A stretch of DNA of 64,000 nucleotides, from the NCBI GenBank assembly GCA_034506335.1, contig JAPDPR010000008.1, positions 12,609 through 76,608 on the forward strand, in the 5' to 3' direction. The translations under genes and the position numbers were made by a program. A model generated the notes under the pieces. That model was not told the origin of the DNA. It did no database searches and saw only the letters and a list, made by a program, of their open reading frames with translations. Positions 17,637 to 26,801 of the stretch are shown one piece after another. Each line of letters begins with the position of its first letter. Within the stretch, counting starts at the first letter, position 1. This stretch comes from a candidate division KSB1 bacterium. GTDB taxonomy: Bacteria > Zhuqueibacterota > Zhuqueibacteria > JANLFK01 > Oleimicrobiaceae.

Positions 17637-18077
17637 CTATTTGGACTCGGGAAGGAGGTGTTCGGTCAGCGAGAGGGCAATTCCTGAGAGCATCACTTCG
17701 GGCCCGAGGCGCGTAAGGTCACCGGACAGAAGACTCGTGTCCACATTAGCATACAGGGAACAGCCAGCCTCTTTTTCCACAATGAGACCTGACAAGCGCC
17801 CCTCATGTTCACCAATGAAGGTCACTTCCCCAAGGAGTTCACTCACCACATACCCCGTGCAAAAGTGCAGCTGAAGGTGGGCATTGCCGGTATACACGGA
17901 AACCAGGTTGCCTTGCTTTTCCCCAATGGAAATATCCGGATAGATCTCCAGGGCGAGCCGGCGGCCGTCTTCTTCGTTTTCCAGAAGAAAGCGATAGTTG
18001 TTGGCCATCTTCTTGGGCTGCACACCCAACACTTTTGCAATCTTTGCAATATCTCTGTTTCCAAACACGCGCTTCAT
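17637..18077 (-). CDS. Conserved-looking hypothetical protein coupled to the QueG-like gene
   Basis: 146 residues from ATG 18077, preferred because GAGGA lies 5 bases upstream; GTG 18089 and ATG 18083 are alternatives. I do not recognise the family. The N-terminus (IAKIAKVLGVQPKKMANNYRFLLEN) looks like a small helical, possibly helix-turn-helix, segment. The rest is beta-rich (LVSVYTGNAHLQLHFCTGYVVSELLGEVTFIGE), resembling a ligand- or lipid-binding fold, with no signal peptide. It has no catalytic motif I can name. One base separates its stop from the QueG-like start. Confidence 0.7.
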   Translation of the reverse strand: MKRVFGNRDIAKIAKVLGVQPKKMANNYRFLLENEEDGRRLALEIYPDISIGEKQGNLVSVYTGNAHLQLHFCTGYVVSELLGEVTFIGEHEGRLSGLIVEKEAGCSLYANVDTSLLSGDLTRLGPEVMLSGIALSLTEHLLPESK

Positions 18078-18106
18078 GTCCATCCTCACGGCAAAGGTGA
18101 CCAGCG

Positions 18107-18445
18107 CTACTCGGAAGGATCCTTGTCGCGTGCCGCTCGCTCCGGCAGAACGTTTTTCTCTCCCGTGGGCATTTTGATCACCCTGATCGCTTTTGGCCCC
18201 TTCTCTCCTTTGACACTCGCAAACAAAACTGGTCTGCCCGGTTCAAGGGTGCGAAAGCGTTCCTCCTGGATGGCCGTGAAGTGGACAAACACCTCCTGAC
18301 CTTGCTCGTCTTCTATGAAGCCATACCCTTTAGCTGCATCAAACCACTTCACGAACCCTTTGCGCATTCGCAGTCCGTCTGCCGCTTCTTCCTCCGGCTT
18401 TGGCTGCTGGTTGCCGGGAGGAAATATAGCCAATCGGTCCGTCAT
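18107..18445 (-). CDS. Cold-shock domain protein with N- and C-terminal extensions
   Basis: 112 residues from ATG 18445. The OB-fold nucleic-acid-binding domain runs from MRKGFVKWFDAAKGYGFIED through VFVHFTAI to GPKAIRVIKM, containing RNP1 (KGYGFI) and RNP2 (VFVHF). Ordinary Csp proteins are ~67-70 residues and would start at residue ~27 (ATG 18367), but no ribosome site is near that codon; none is strong at 18445 either. The extensions are charged. Role: RNA chaperone or anti-terminator. Confidence 0.9.
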   Translation of the reverse strand: MTDRLAIFPPGNQQPKPEEEAADGLRMRKGFVKWFDAAKGYGFIEDEQGQEVFVHFTAIQEERFRTLEPGRPVLFASVKGEKGPKAIRVIKMPTGEKNVLPERAARDKDPSE

Positions 18446-18476
18446 TGTCAAGGCGATTTGCCCTGGTCCTGTAGCT

Positions 18477-19223
18477 TTACTCAGGTAGGCGGCTTACTAC
18501 CAAGTCGACGGGTTGCCCCATGACCGCCTCTGACCCACCGGCAGGGACCTGGTCAATGACAGTGTCCGGGAGCAGCTTTTCTGAGGTCTGATACCGTATC
18601 GTACCCAGGGTCAGGCCTGCACGCTCGATAATCTTGCTGGCTTCGGCCAGCGACTTACCTATCAGCTGAGGCACCACGAACTGGTCGGGCGCAGGGCCAA
18701 GGCTCACGGCGATATCAACCTCGGTCCCTTGTCTGACTACTTGTCCTTCAGGGATCGACTGGTCACATACCACGTCGCGCAGGTACTCGGTGGAAAAGAC
18801 ATACTGGATGTTGCGAAGAACTAGGCCCTGGGAGGACAGTTCGAGAGCGGCACTGCGTTCGGAGCCGCCAACCACCTTAGGCATGGTAACGAATCGTTCA
18901 CCTTTACTCACGGTCACGTAGATTCGTCTGCCCCTTTTTGCCGGAGCGCCTGGTTCAGGGCTCTGAAACAGCACCACCCCCGGCTCATGTTCGCTGTCAA
19001 ATTGTTCGCCGGCCTTGACGATGCGAAAACCCGCTTGGCTCAGCTTCAACTGGGCGGCAGCATAGGTTAAACCCACAACATCGGGGACGGCCACGTCCCG
19101 ACCATGGCGGGTATACAGGGGCATGATCACGCGATCGCACGTCACATACAGCAGAATGATAGCCACTGCGCCCCACAGTAGTCGTTTCAGAGTAGCGAAA
19201 ATCCTCTCTGGCTTGGGCACCAT
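18477..19223 (-). CDS. Membrane-anchored protein with three PASTA domains
   Basis: 248 residues, with GGAGGAGAACG directly before the ATG. A single N-terminal transmembrane helix (~14-34) is followed by three PASTA repeats (~44-110, ~111-178, ~180-247), each with the V-P-x-V/L-x-G-x-s-x-x-x-A pattern. No kinase domain is attached. Known: PASTA repeats of PrkC/StkP kinases and PBP2x bind peptidoglycan or beta-lactams. Kinase-free PASTA proteins near fmt-rsmB are frequent in FCB bacteria, where the usual Ser/Thr kinase-phosphatase genes are often part of this operon but are missing here. Confidence 0.9.
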   Translation of the reverse strand: MVPKPERIFATLKRLLWGAVAIILLYVTCDRVIMPLYTRHGRDVAVPDVVGLTYAAAQLKLSQAGFRIVKAGEQFDSEHEPGVVLFQSPEPGAPAKRGRRIYVTVSKGERFVTMPKVVGGSERSAALELSSQGLVLRNIQYVFSTEYLRDVVCDQSIPEGQVVRQGTEVDIAVSLGPAPDQFVVPQLIGKSLAEASKIIERAGLTLGTIRYQTSEKLLPDTVIDQVPAGGSEAVMGQPVDLVVSRLPE

Positions 19224-19241
19224 CGTTCTCCTCCGGCAAGA

Positions 19242-20633
19242 CTAAGCTCGCCTGACTAGGCGCGCGGCAAAGCTCCCGTCCATCCCATGGCGGTAGGAGG
19301 TGCGCACGTAGCCGGCCCCATCGACCAGGTCCGGGTGGATGTACTGGGAGGCGTGGTCAAGTTCGAAGCCTGGATGGGTCTGAAGAAAATGTTCCACCAC
19401 CTGCTCGTTCTCCTCGGGCTCAATGGTACAGGTGCTGTAGACCACGACGCCGCCCACCGGCACCAGGCTTGCGGCGCTATGGAGCAGCTGCTTCTGGAGT
19501 GCCACCAGCACTGGTATGTCCTTTTCGCGCCGCTGCCACCGCAAGTCTGCACGTTTGGAGAGCACCCCAAAACCGGTGCAGGGAGCGTCCAGCAGGACGT
19601 GGGTTGCCTCGCGCACGGCAGGCCGCCTCCCATCGGCGACCACCGGGAACAAACGGGTTAGTCCCAGACGAGCGCGATTCTCGGCGGTGAGGCGAGTGCG
19701 CAGCTTGCTAATGTCGGAGGCGATGATGCGCGCCCGATCGCCCGTGAGCTCCGCCACATAGGCCGCCTTTCCACCCGGTGCCGCACAGAGGTCTACTACC
19801 ATAGAATCCGCAGTGGCGCCAAGGAGGCGCGCAGGGAGCCCGGCGCTGACGTCTTGTACGGAGCATTTGCCGTCGCGGACAAGGTCCATGCGCCGCACGT
19901 CAACCTGGTGGTTGCCAAGAACAAGAAAGTTTTCGTCGTAAGGCGAAGGAATGGGCGAGGCAATAGTTTCGAGGTAGGCGCGGATTTCTTCCGGCTCGGC
20001 TCGTAGCCGGTTCGTGCGCAGGGTGAATCGCGGCACGGCGTTGTTCGCCTGGCACATGCGCACCGTCTCCTCGACTCCATAACGGCTCACCCATCGGCGT
20101 ACCATCCAGGCAGGATGTGAGTAGCGTGCAGTGATGGCCTTCACCGGATCGTTTTCCATGGACGGCCACGGGATGCTCTCCCGTTGGCGGATGAAAGAGC
20201 GCAACACGCCGTTGACCACACTCGCCCAGTTCTTGCCTGCTGTCGCCTGGGCCAGCTCCACTGCCTGATCCACGGCAGCATAGTCCGGAATCCTGTCCAG
20301 CGCCAACAACTGGTACAGGCCCGTCTCCAAAATGGGGAGGATCGTGGTCGGACAACTCTTGAGCCCTCGGCGGAAGAGGTGGTCCAGAAGCCAATGGATG
20401 GTGCCCATCCAGCGGCAGCTGCCGTTGACCAGCTCTGTGGCTAGCGCACGGTCGCGGGGTGCAAGAGGGTAACGCGTTAGCGTCTCGTCCAGCAGCAGGT
20501 CCAGTCGTCCGTGCCCCTCATGCCACTGCCGCAATACGTGCACTGCAACTTCGCGGGAGGTGTTCATCTGTCGGCGCGCCGGAGCGGGTCTGGCCGCCGC
20601 AGACGGCACTGGTCGAGCATTACGTGCCTTCAT
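19242..20633 (-). CDS. rsmB: 16S rRNA (cytosine-967-C5)-methyltransferase
   Basis: 463 residues from ATG 20633, whose ribosome site (GAGAGGA) lies in the end of fmt; the frame extends to 20657 without good support. An N-terminal NusB-like RNA-binding domain (~30-150) is followed by a Sun/NOL1-type methyltransferase: SAM motif VDLCAAPGGKAAYVAEL, DAPCTGFGVLSKRADLRW (motif IV Cys) and YSTCTIEPEENEQVV (motif VI, catalytic Cys). It modifies 16S rRNA. The gene lies 7 bp after fmt, the classical fmt-rsmB arrangement. Confidence 0.95.
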   Translation of the reverse strand: MKARNARPVPSAAARPAPARRQMNTSREVAVHVLRQWHEGHGRLDLLLDETLTRYPLAPRDRALATELVNGSCRWMGTIHWLLDHLFRRGLKSCPTTILPILETGLYQLLALDRIPDYAAVDQAVELAQATAGKNWASVVNGVLRSFIRQRESIPWPSMENDPVKAITARYSHPAWMVRRWVSRYGVEETVRMCQANNAVPRFTLRTNRLRAEPEEIRAYLETIASPIPSPYDENFLVLGNHQVDVRRMDLVRDGKCSVQDVSAGLPARLLGATADSMVVDLCAAPGGKAAYVAELTGDRARIIASDISKLRTRLTAENRARLGLTRLFPVVADGRRPAVREATHVLLDAPCTGFGVLSKRADLRWQRREKDIPVLVALQKQLLHSAASLVPVGGVVVYSTCTIEPEENEQVVEHFLQTHPGFELDHASQYIHPDLVDGAGYVRTSYRHGMDGSFAARLVRRA

Positions 20634-20640
20634 TTGTTGC

Positions 20641-21591
20641 CTATTTCCTCTCACCAAAAATGATCCCAGGGTGCAATGAGTGCCCCTGCAGGAACTCCTC
20701 GGCGCTCATGCGCCGCTTACCCTCCGGCTGGATCTCCAAGAGCGCCAATACCCCTTCACCAGTGGCGACATGGATGAGGCCGCTCTTGCGATCGACCCGC
20801 GCCACCTGTCCCGGACGCTTGCCGTGTCCGTAGGGCTTGACCACCTGTGTGCGGTAGACCTTGAGTATCTTGCCCTCCTGATAAGTAAACGCCCCAGGAA
20901 AAGGGCACAGTCCTCGCACCAGGTTATGAATTTGTGAGGCCGGTCTGCGCCAATCGATTTCGCACATCTCGCGCACGATCTTGGGTGCTCGAGTCGCCTC
21001 GCCCTGCTGTGGCACCGGCTTGACCGACCCTTCCGCAATCCGTTCAACCGTCTCGACCAGCAACTCTGCACCCGCCAATGCCAAACGGTCGTGCAGCTCC
21101 CCTGCGGTTTCTTCCGGACCTATGGGGAGTGCACGCTGCAGGAGGATGGCACCAGTGTCCACCTTTTCCTCAATGAGAAAAGTAGTCACCCCGGTCTCGC
21201 GTTCACCGTTGATGATAGCCCAATTGATGGGCGCGGCGCCTCGGTATTTGGGAAGAAGCGATGCATGGAGGTTCACCGTGCCTTTGGGTGGCATGGTGAA
21301 AACCTCCGGCGGCAGGATGCGGAAGGCCACCACCACAAACAGGTCGGCAGCGCACCGGCGCAGCGCAGCCAAGAAGGCCGGGTCGACGAGGTCTTCAGGC
21401 TGAAGCACAGGGAGCTGATGGCGACTGGCGCACAGCTTGACCTGGGAGGGTTGTAGGGTCAGCCCTCGTCCCCGCTCGCGGTCCGGGGTGGTCACCACCG
21501 CCACCACCTGGTGCTGACTTTGCACCAATGCTTCAAGCGAGGGCACCGCAAACTCTGGGGTGCCAAAGAACACAATTCTCAGCGCATTCAT
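20641..21591 (-). CDS. fmt: Methionyl-tRNA formyltransferase
   Basis: 316 residues, with GGAGGG before the ATG. The N-terminal formyltransferase fold starts IVFFGTPEFAVPSL. The catalytic triad and folate region are visible as NLHASLLPKYRGAAPINWAI and EKVDTGAIL. The C-terminal OB-fold tRNA-binding domain starts around CPFPGAFTYQEGKILKV. It formylates initiator Met-tRNA. Peptide deformylase, often its neighbour, is not in the window; yajC lies upstream. Confidence 0.96.
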   Translation of the reverse strand: MNALRIVFFGTPEFAVPSLEALVQSQHQVVAVVTTPDRERGRGLTLQPSQVKLCASRHQLPVLQPEDLVDPAFLAALRRCAADLFVVVAFRILPPEVFTMPPKGTVNLHASLLPKYRGAAPINWAIINGERETGVTTFLIEEKVDTGAILLQRALPIGPEETAGELHDRLALAGAELLVETVERIAEGSVKPVPQQGEATRAPKIVREMCEIDWRRPASQIHNLVRGLCPFPGAFTYQEGKILKVYRTQVVKPYGHGKRPGQVARVDRKSGLIHVATGEGVLALLEIQPEGKRRMSAEEFLQGHSLHPGIIFGERK

Positions 21592-21663
21592 AGCCCTCCA
21601 CGCGACGTATGAGAGGTTTGCGCAGGGCGCCGCGCAAGCGGCACGGCGCCGACTCGGATCAGG

Positions 21664-21978
21664 TTAGGCTTTGTAGACAATTCTATCCTTGGCAACCTCC
21701 ACCTTCACGTTTTCGGCAATTTTCAGGATAACGATATTCTCCTGTTCTTTTTCGCCCACCACCACGCCGTAAATGCCGCCTGCAGTCAGCACGCGATCGC
21801 CCTTCTGGATGCTGGCTAGCATCTCGCGCACTTGTTTTTGCCGCTTCGCCTGCGGACGGATGAAAAAAAAGTACATAATGACGATGAGCAGAAAGATCCA
21901 GAGGAACATGCCCATGGCGGGCCTTGCCCCGGCAGAGCCGGAGGCGCTCAACAAAAGCGCGGGCAAGAATGCGGTCAC
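21664..21978 (-). CDS. yajC: Preprotein translocase subunit YajC
   Basis: 104 residues, GTG start overlapping the tgt stop in the sequence ATGTGA, with GGAGG 5 bases upstream. One transmembrane helix (MFLWIFLLIVIMYFFFIRPQ) is followed by the conserved cytosolic domain RPQAKRQKQVREMLASIQKGDRVLTAGGIYGVV. YajC associates with SecDF. The tgt-yajC order is typical, but secD/secF do not follow here. Confidence 0.95.
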   Translation of the reverse strand: MTAFLPALLLSASGSAGARPAMGMFLWIFLLIVIMYFFFIRPQAKRQKQVREMLASIQKGDRVLTAGGIYGVVVGEKEQENIVILKIAENVKVEVAKDRIVYKA

Positions 21979-23135
21979 ATTGGCCTCCTTGCATTGGTTA
22001 GTTCTTCTTCGCTTTCACTCAAATAGTGCCCCAGGAACTCTTCGCGCCATGCAAGAAAATGCCCCTGCGCGATTGCCTGGCGCATTTCGGCCATCAGGCG
22101 CAGGTAGAACCTCAGATTGTGAATGGTGGCCAGGCGCAGGGCGAGGATCTCTTCCGCCTGAAACAGGTGTCGGATGTAGGCGCGACTGAACGTACGACAG
22201 GCATAGCAGTCGCATGTCTCATCGATTGGGCGAAAGTCCTCGCTGCAGGTCGCGTTCTTGACCACCAACGGTCCCGTCCTGGTGAACACGGTGCCGTTGC
22301 GCCCATTGCGGGTGGGCATAACGCAGTCAAACAGATCAACGCCAAGAGCCACGCAGTGGATAAGGTCTTCCGGCTTACCGACGCCCATGAGGTACCGGGG
22401 ACGGTCCTCAGGAAGCCTTTCCGCACAGAGTGCCGCAGTCTCGTAGAGAGCGCTCTTGGGTTCGCCCACCGAGAGTCCCCCAATGGCGTATCCCGGAAAA
22501 TCAAGCTCCGCGAGGCGGTCACAGCATTCTTCGCGCAGATCGGGGTACGTGCTCCCTTGCACGATGGCAAAGAGACTTTGTTCGAACCCCAGGACGGGCT
22601 CGGTCTCCTTCCAGCGCTTTAAGCTCCTCTCTGCCCACCGCACGGTCATTTCCATGGAGTCCTTCGCATAGCTCCACTCACAGGGGTAGGGGGTGCATTC
22701 GTCCAGGACCATAGCGATGTCCGAACCGAGAGCCCGCTGCAAGTCTACTACCAGCTCCGGCGTGAAGAAGTGGTAGGAGCCATCCAGATGGGACTGAAAA
22801 CGTACCCCTTGCTCGTTTATGGTGCGCAATTCAGCCAAACTAAAGACTTGATAACCGCCGCTGTCGGTGAGCACTGGTCGGTTCCAAGAGGCGAAGCGTT
22901 GAATACCCCCGGCTCTTCGCACCAGCTCTACCCCTGGGCGCAAGTAGAGGTGGTAGGTGTTGCTCAGGATGATTTGGGCCCCGCACGCCACCAGATCGTC
23001 GGGTGACAGAGTTTTTACCGTCCCTTGGGTGCCCACGGGCATGAACGCGGGGGTTTCCACGACGCCGTGTGGTAACTCCAGAGTTCCCACGCGCGCCGCA
23101 CTGTGGATATCTTTCTTCTGAACGGAAAAACGCAC
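21975..23135 (-). CDS. tgt: tRNA-guanine transglycosylase (queuine/preQ1)
   Basis: 386 residues, GTG start. It has the TIM-barrel motifs: MPVGTQGTVKTLSPDDL, the LTDSGGYQVFSL catalytic Asp, GGLSVGEPK, VDLFDCVMPTRNGRNGT (nucleophile Asp), and zinc ligands CDCYACRTFSRAYIRHLF. It inserts preQ1 at position 34 of GUN tRNAs in queuosine synthesis. Eight bases downstream of radA and overlapping yajC by four bases. Confidence 0.97.
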   Translation of the reverse strand: MRFSVQKKDIHSAARVGTLELPHGVVETPAFMPVGTQGTVKTLSPDDLVACGAQIILSNTYHLYLRPGVELVRRAGGIQRFASWNRPVLTDSGGYQVFSLAELRTINEQGVRFQSHLDGSYHFFTPELVVDLQRALGSDIAMVLDECTPYPCEWSYAKDSMEMTVRWAERSLKRWKETEPVLGFEQSLFAIVQGSTYPDLREECCDRLAELDFPGYAIGGLSVGEPKSALYETAALCAERLPEDRPRYLMGVGKPEDLIHCVALGVDLFDCVMPTRNGRNGTVFTRTGPLVVKNATCSEDFRPIDETCDCYACRTFSRAYIRHLFQAEEILALRLATIHNLRFYLRLMAEMRQAIAQGHFLAWREEFLGHYLSESEEELTNARRPM

Positions 23136-23143
23136 GCCTTTCC

Positions 23144-24517
23144 CTATGTAAGTAACTGCTTGAGCGCAGCGTCAACGCGCTCTACCCCAACTACGTCGAG
23201 TCCGCCTGGGCGTCGTGTGGTGCGCATGCTGGAGGATGGCACCAGGGCGCGCGCAAAGCCCATTCGCTGGATTTCTCCCAGGCGCTTGTCCAGATGGGCC
23301 ACGGCACGCACTTCGCCGCCCAGCCCTACTTCGCCGACTGCAACTGCCACCGGGTCGACAACCTTGTTCTGCATACTGGAAGCGATCGCCACGGCAATGC
23401 CCAAGTCTGCGGCTGGCTCATCCAGGCGGGCTCCCCCAGCCACGTTGACGAAGACGTCGAAAGTGCCCAGCCTAAGCCCAAGGCGTTTTTCCAGCACTGC
23501 CAGAAGCAGCGCCACGCGGCGATGGTCGACGCCCGAGGTGGTACGCTGAGGCACACCGTAACTAGTCGGTGCCACCAGCGCCTGAATCTCTACCAAGATC
23601 GGCCTCGTACCTTCCAAGACGCAGCTTACCACGCTGCCGCTTGTGTCTCCCCGCCGCTCGGAGAGAAAATAGGCAGAAGGGTTTGTTACTTCCGCGAGGC
23701 CGCTGTCCGTCATCTCGAAGACGCCGATCTCGCGCGTGGAACCGAAGCGGTTTTTCACTGCACGCAGGACGCGGTACATGTGGTCGCGGTCGCCTTCGAA
23801 CAGGAGCAACGTATCGACCATGTGCTCCAGTGTCTTGGGGCCCGCGAGATAGCCTTCCTTGGTCACATGCCCAATCAGGAAGACGGGAACTGCACTGCGC
23901 TTGGCCAGAGAGATCAGCTCTAACGCACATTCCCGCACCTGGCTGATGCTGCCGGGCGCGCTCTCGAAGAGCGGTTTGTACATCGTCTGAATCGAGTCGA
24001 CCACAACCAGCCCTGGGCGCAGCTCGTCAATGGCTTCCAGCACTGCGTCGATGTTTGTCTCTGCCAGCACAAAGAGGTGCTCCCCACATGGGCCAAGCCT
24101 TTCGGCCCGCATCTTGGTTTGGCGCGCCGATTCCTCGCCCGAAACGTAGAGCACTGCGCGATCCGGTTGGGCAAGGGCCATGGCCTGCTGCAGCATGAGC
24201 GTGGACTTGCCAATTCCCGGCTCACCACCAACCAGAATCACAGAGCCGGGGACAATTCCCCCACCCAAAACTCGGTTGAACTCCCCAAATGGCGTCCGGA
24301 TGCGGGGTTCTTCCGTGCCGGCAACATCGATGAGCCGTACTGGCCTACTCAAAGCCGGCCCAGGGAGCCGCTGCGCCCGCGCGGGCTGAGGCACAACCCT
24401 CTCTTCCACGAAGCTATTCCACGCACCGCACTCCGTGCACCGCCCGAGCCATTTCGGCGAGACGAAACCGCAGGACTGGCAAACGAATCTGCTCTTTTGC
24501 TTTTTCCCTTCACTCAT
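23144..24517 (-). CDS. radA: DNA repair protein RadA
   Basis: 457 residues from ATG 24517 (GGGGA upstream); the 27-residue extension is rejected because the zinc finger then begins at the standard place. C13/C16...C27/C30 zinc finger (CQSCGFVSPKWLGRCTECG), Walker A GGEPGIGKST (~98-106), the RadA-specific KNRFGS motif (VKNRFGSTREIGVFEM), and a Lon-protease-like C-terminal domain (SSGVDHRR-like region to the end). It is the RecA-related helicase that promotes branch migration in recombination. First gene of the 12-gene run. Confidence 0.96.
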   Translation of the reverse strand: MSEGKKQKSRFVCQSCGFVSPKWLGRCTECGAWNSFVEERVVPQPARAQRLPGPALSRPVRLIDVAGTEEPRIRTPFGEFNRVLGGGIVPGSVILVGGEPGIGKSTLMLQQAMALAQPDRAVLYVSGEESARQTKMRAERLGPCGEHLFVLAETNIDAVLEAIDELRPGLVVVDSIQTMYKPLFESAPGSISQVRECALELISLAKRSAVPVFLIGHVTKEGYLAGPKTLEHMVDTLLLFEGDRDHMYRVLRAVKNRFGSTREIGVFEMTDSGLAEVTNPSAYFLSERRGDTSGSVVSCVLEGTRPILVEIQALVAPTSYGVPQRTTSGVDHRRVALLLAVLEKRLGLRLGTFDVFVNVAGGARLDEPAADLGIAVAIASSMQNKVVDPVAVAVGEVGLGGEVRAVAHLDKRLGEIQRMGFARALVPSSSMRTTRRPGGLDVVGVERVDAALKQLLT

Positions 24518-25521
24518 GCACTGGTCCCCAGCCAAGGGAGAACCGCACCTGTGGAGAACGCCGCGGAGCGCGGGCACGACAGAGAAACAATACCACACGG
24601 AGCAGATACTTCTAACGCTGGCAACCTTTTAAGGTTTCCGGATATTGTCTTTCCCGTCTCTATTTCGATTTGTACGCCGATGGCGCGCACTCTCGTACGA
24701 GCGAGTTGCTCGCGCCTTGAACGAAACCGATTTGTCTCCTCCGCCGCCCAGAAGGCGGAGACGGTCTTGCACGGGTCCCATGGGAACCCTGCTGTGCGCT
24801 CCTAACTGCCCGTTCTCAATGTGTGCCGGTCCGCTCACCTCCTCCTCGTTGGTGGACCCACTGATTGGCCTTGAGCGACCTGACCGGCTCTTGCAGCACC
24901 CGTCCGTTTGCTGCCACTGCGTTCGGTCCGGCTGCACGCGCCCTGGTCCTCGCCCTTGGACCGCAATCTCACGGAGTTGAGCACACGAGTCAAGGACTCA
25001 TCTCGCACACACTGTGCGTCACGTGATCAGAAACAAGGGGCCAAGGTGTGTGTTACCTTTCCCTTGTGTGGTATTCGAGATGTACCAGCCCGTGCTTGAG
25101 CCGCTGCGCCTGCGCTCGATTTGCCTCGGGGAGGCTGCCACGGTGTGAAGCAGGCCGAGGCCTTAGAAAGGTGTGCGCCCTCTGTGCGTGTCTTCCGCAC
25201 GTGACCTTGCGCTACTGCGGAGGTCCTGAATCTCGAATGCAAGAAACCATGGGCCGCGTCTGGAGCTCGGACGCTGACTGTCCACCAAGTCTCCGGTGCT
25301 ACCGACTAGGTGCAGGAGTAGGTTTTGGCCCCCGTAGAATGCGGCTGCGGACCCTGCAGGCCGGTTTAGGAGTCCACGCGCCAAGAATGCTCCGTGAGCC
25401 GCAGCCAAAAGCTCGCGACGCAGGGTGCGCCTTTACAGAAGGCGCCCAAGCCAAAATAGGGAAAATATTGCAGAAAATCAAGTCATTTTTTCCCGGGGTC
25501 GCTGGTTGCGTCGCTATTGGC
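24518..25521. other. 1-kb region without recognisable genes
   Basis: No open frame on either strand has a credible product. Visible structures: a 7-bp stem CTCCGCC/GGCGGAG (24739-24745 with 24754-24760) and a 7-bp stem GCGCCTT/AAGGCGC (25427-25433 with 25439-25445); neither has a U-tract. The radA promoter must lie near the left end, but I find no good consensus. I looked for RNase P, tmRNA and SRP RNA core motifs on both strands and saw none. Confidence 0.4.
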
Positions 25522-26751
25522 CTAAAACAGTTCCTCCAGCTCCTCTATCGCAGGCGGGCGGGTCAAATCAATCAGGTAAAGCTGGAATACACGTGTGCGA
25601 TCAGAGTGGAACACGATGCGGTCCCCCTCCGGCGAAAAGCGCGGATGTCCATCGATGGCCTCATCGTCGGTCAGGCGAAGCAAAGCTGTGCCGTCCCGTG
25701 CCATGAGAAAGAGATCGTAGCGACCGTTGTCCTTCGCGGCAAAGACGATTTGTTTGCCATCGGGTGAGTAGCAAGGGGATGCTTTCGCACCCAGAGCGTC
25801 AGTGAGGATGCTTATGCGACCAGTGCGTAATTCCAACTCGCAAAGAAGGGACCGGCCATTTTCCTCTTGGACGAAAAGCAAAAAGGCACCGTCAGGCGAC
25901 ACTGCTGGCCCGAAGGAATCGACATCCGGGCCAGTCACTGGCCGAGTGGTACGACGCGTCAGATCCAGTGCCATCAAAGTACGCCGCTTTTCGCTTTGCG
26001 CACTGACGAAAAACAGGGTATGGCCTTGGGGATCCAGCACGGGGTGAAAGTCGTCCGTATGCGTGGTGGTCAAACGCTTGACCTGGCTCTTGTCCAACGC
26101 GTAGAGGTATATCTCGCGCTGCTGCAGTCTGGGGTCCGCAAAGGGCTCGCTGTCTCGCGTGGAGGTGAAGACCAGTACACTGCCGTCGTGGGAAACAAAC
26201 GGGGCCTCATCTCTGCCAGGGTGGTCGGTCAGGCGGGTCAAAGCACCTGTGCGAATATTCAGCACATACAGGTCCCAGTTACCACCCCGGTTGGATTGCA
26301 AGGCCAACCGCTGACCGTCGGGGAACCAGCTGGCAAAGGCGTGGTGATATCGTCCGGTGGTGAGCTGCTCGATGTGGAACGGCCGACCCAACTCGCGAGC
26401 CAGGCGCGCCAAGAGCTCACTACCGGCCGGAGAGCGGACCGCCCGAAGGATGAGGTTTTTTCCTTCACTATGTAATCCTAGGGTCCTCAGGGTTTGGCCC
26501 TTTTCGTAAAGAGCAGGGGGATATTCAGGCGCTCGCTTTAGGGCGCTGTCAAACTGCGCCACCGCCTGGCGGAGTTGGCCGAGGCGGGCGTAGGCCACGC
26601 CGAGTCTGACTCGCGCATCGACATCTTCCGGCGCAAGCTTGACTGAGAGGACAAGTTCGTTCAGCGAAGTTCCGGTTCCTCCGTGCTGGGGCTGTCGCGA
26701 TGCGCAACCTGTGACAAACAGGGCCAAGACCAGGCAGAGATACCTTCCCAT
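25522..26751 (-). CDS. TolB-like beta-propeller lipoprotein with TPR N-terminus
   Basis: 409 residues from ATG 26751 (GGAG 8 bases upstream). Lipoprotein signal MGRYLCLVLALFVTGC, a short TPR-like segment (VRLGVAYARLGQLRQAVAQFDSALKRAPEYPPALYEKGQTLRTLG), then six or so WD40-like PD40 blades of the TolB type, each with the pattern P-x-x-SPDG-x-x-(L/I)-x-F (ASWFPDGQRLALQSNRGG, FVSHDGSVLVFTSTRD, AVSPDGAFLLFVQEE, CYSPDGKQIVFAAKD, RFSPEGDRIVFHSDR). Likely on the outer or inner membrane facing the periplasm; ligand unknown. Follows the aminotransferase gene by 50 bp. Confidence 0.87.
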   Translation of the reverse strand: MGRYLCLVLALFVTGCASRQPQHGGTGTSLNELVLSVKLAPEDVDARVRLGVAYARLGQLRQAVAQFDSALKRAPEYPPALYEKGQTLRTLGLHSEGKNLILRAVRSPAGSELLARLARELGRPFHIEQLTTGRYHHAFASWFPDGQRLALQSNRGGNWDLYVLNIRTGALTRLTDHPGRDEAPFVSHDGSVLVFTSTRDSEPFADPRLQQREIYLYALDKSQVKRLTTTHTDDFHPVLDPQGHTLFFVSAQSEKRRTLMALDLTRRTTRPVTGPDVDSFGPAVSPDGAFLLFVQEENGRSLLCELELRTGRISILTDALGAKASPCYSPDGKQIVFAAKDNGRYDLFLMARDGTALLRLTDDEAIDGHPRFSPEGDRIVFHSDRTRVFQLYLIDLTRPPAIEELEELF

Positions 26752-26801
26752 CAAAACAACTCCTCGGCGTTCATAGACCCAATTCCGCGCACACGGTGAG
26801 A

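Noticed and set aside
24739-24760. Hairpin as an intrinsic terminator or RNA gene upstream of radA
   Set aside because: Only 7 bp of stem, no U-run on either strand and no gene ending nearby.
25048-25767. 239-codon + strand open frame crossing into the TolB-like gene
   Set aside because: No motif, no ribosome site, and its right third is antisense to the well-supported TolB-like propeller gene.
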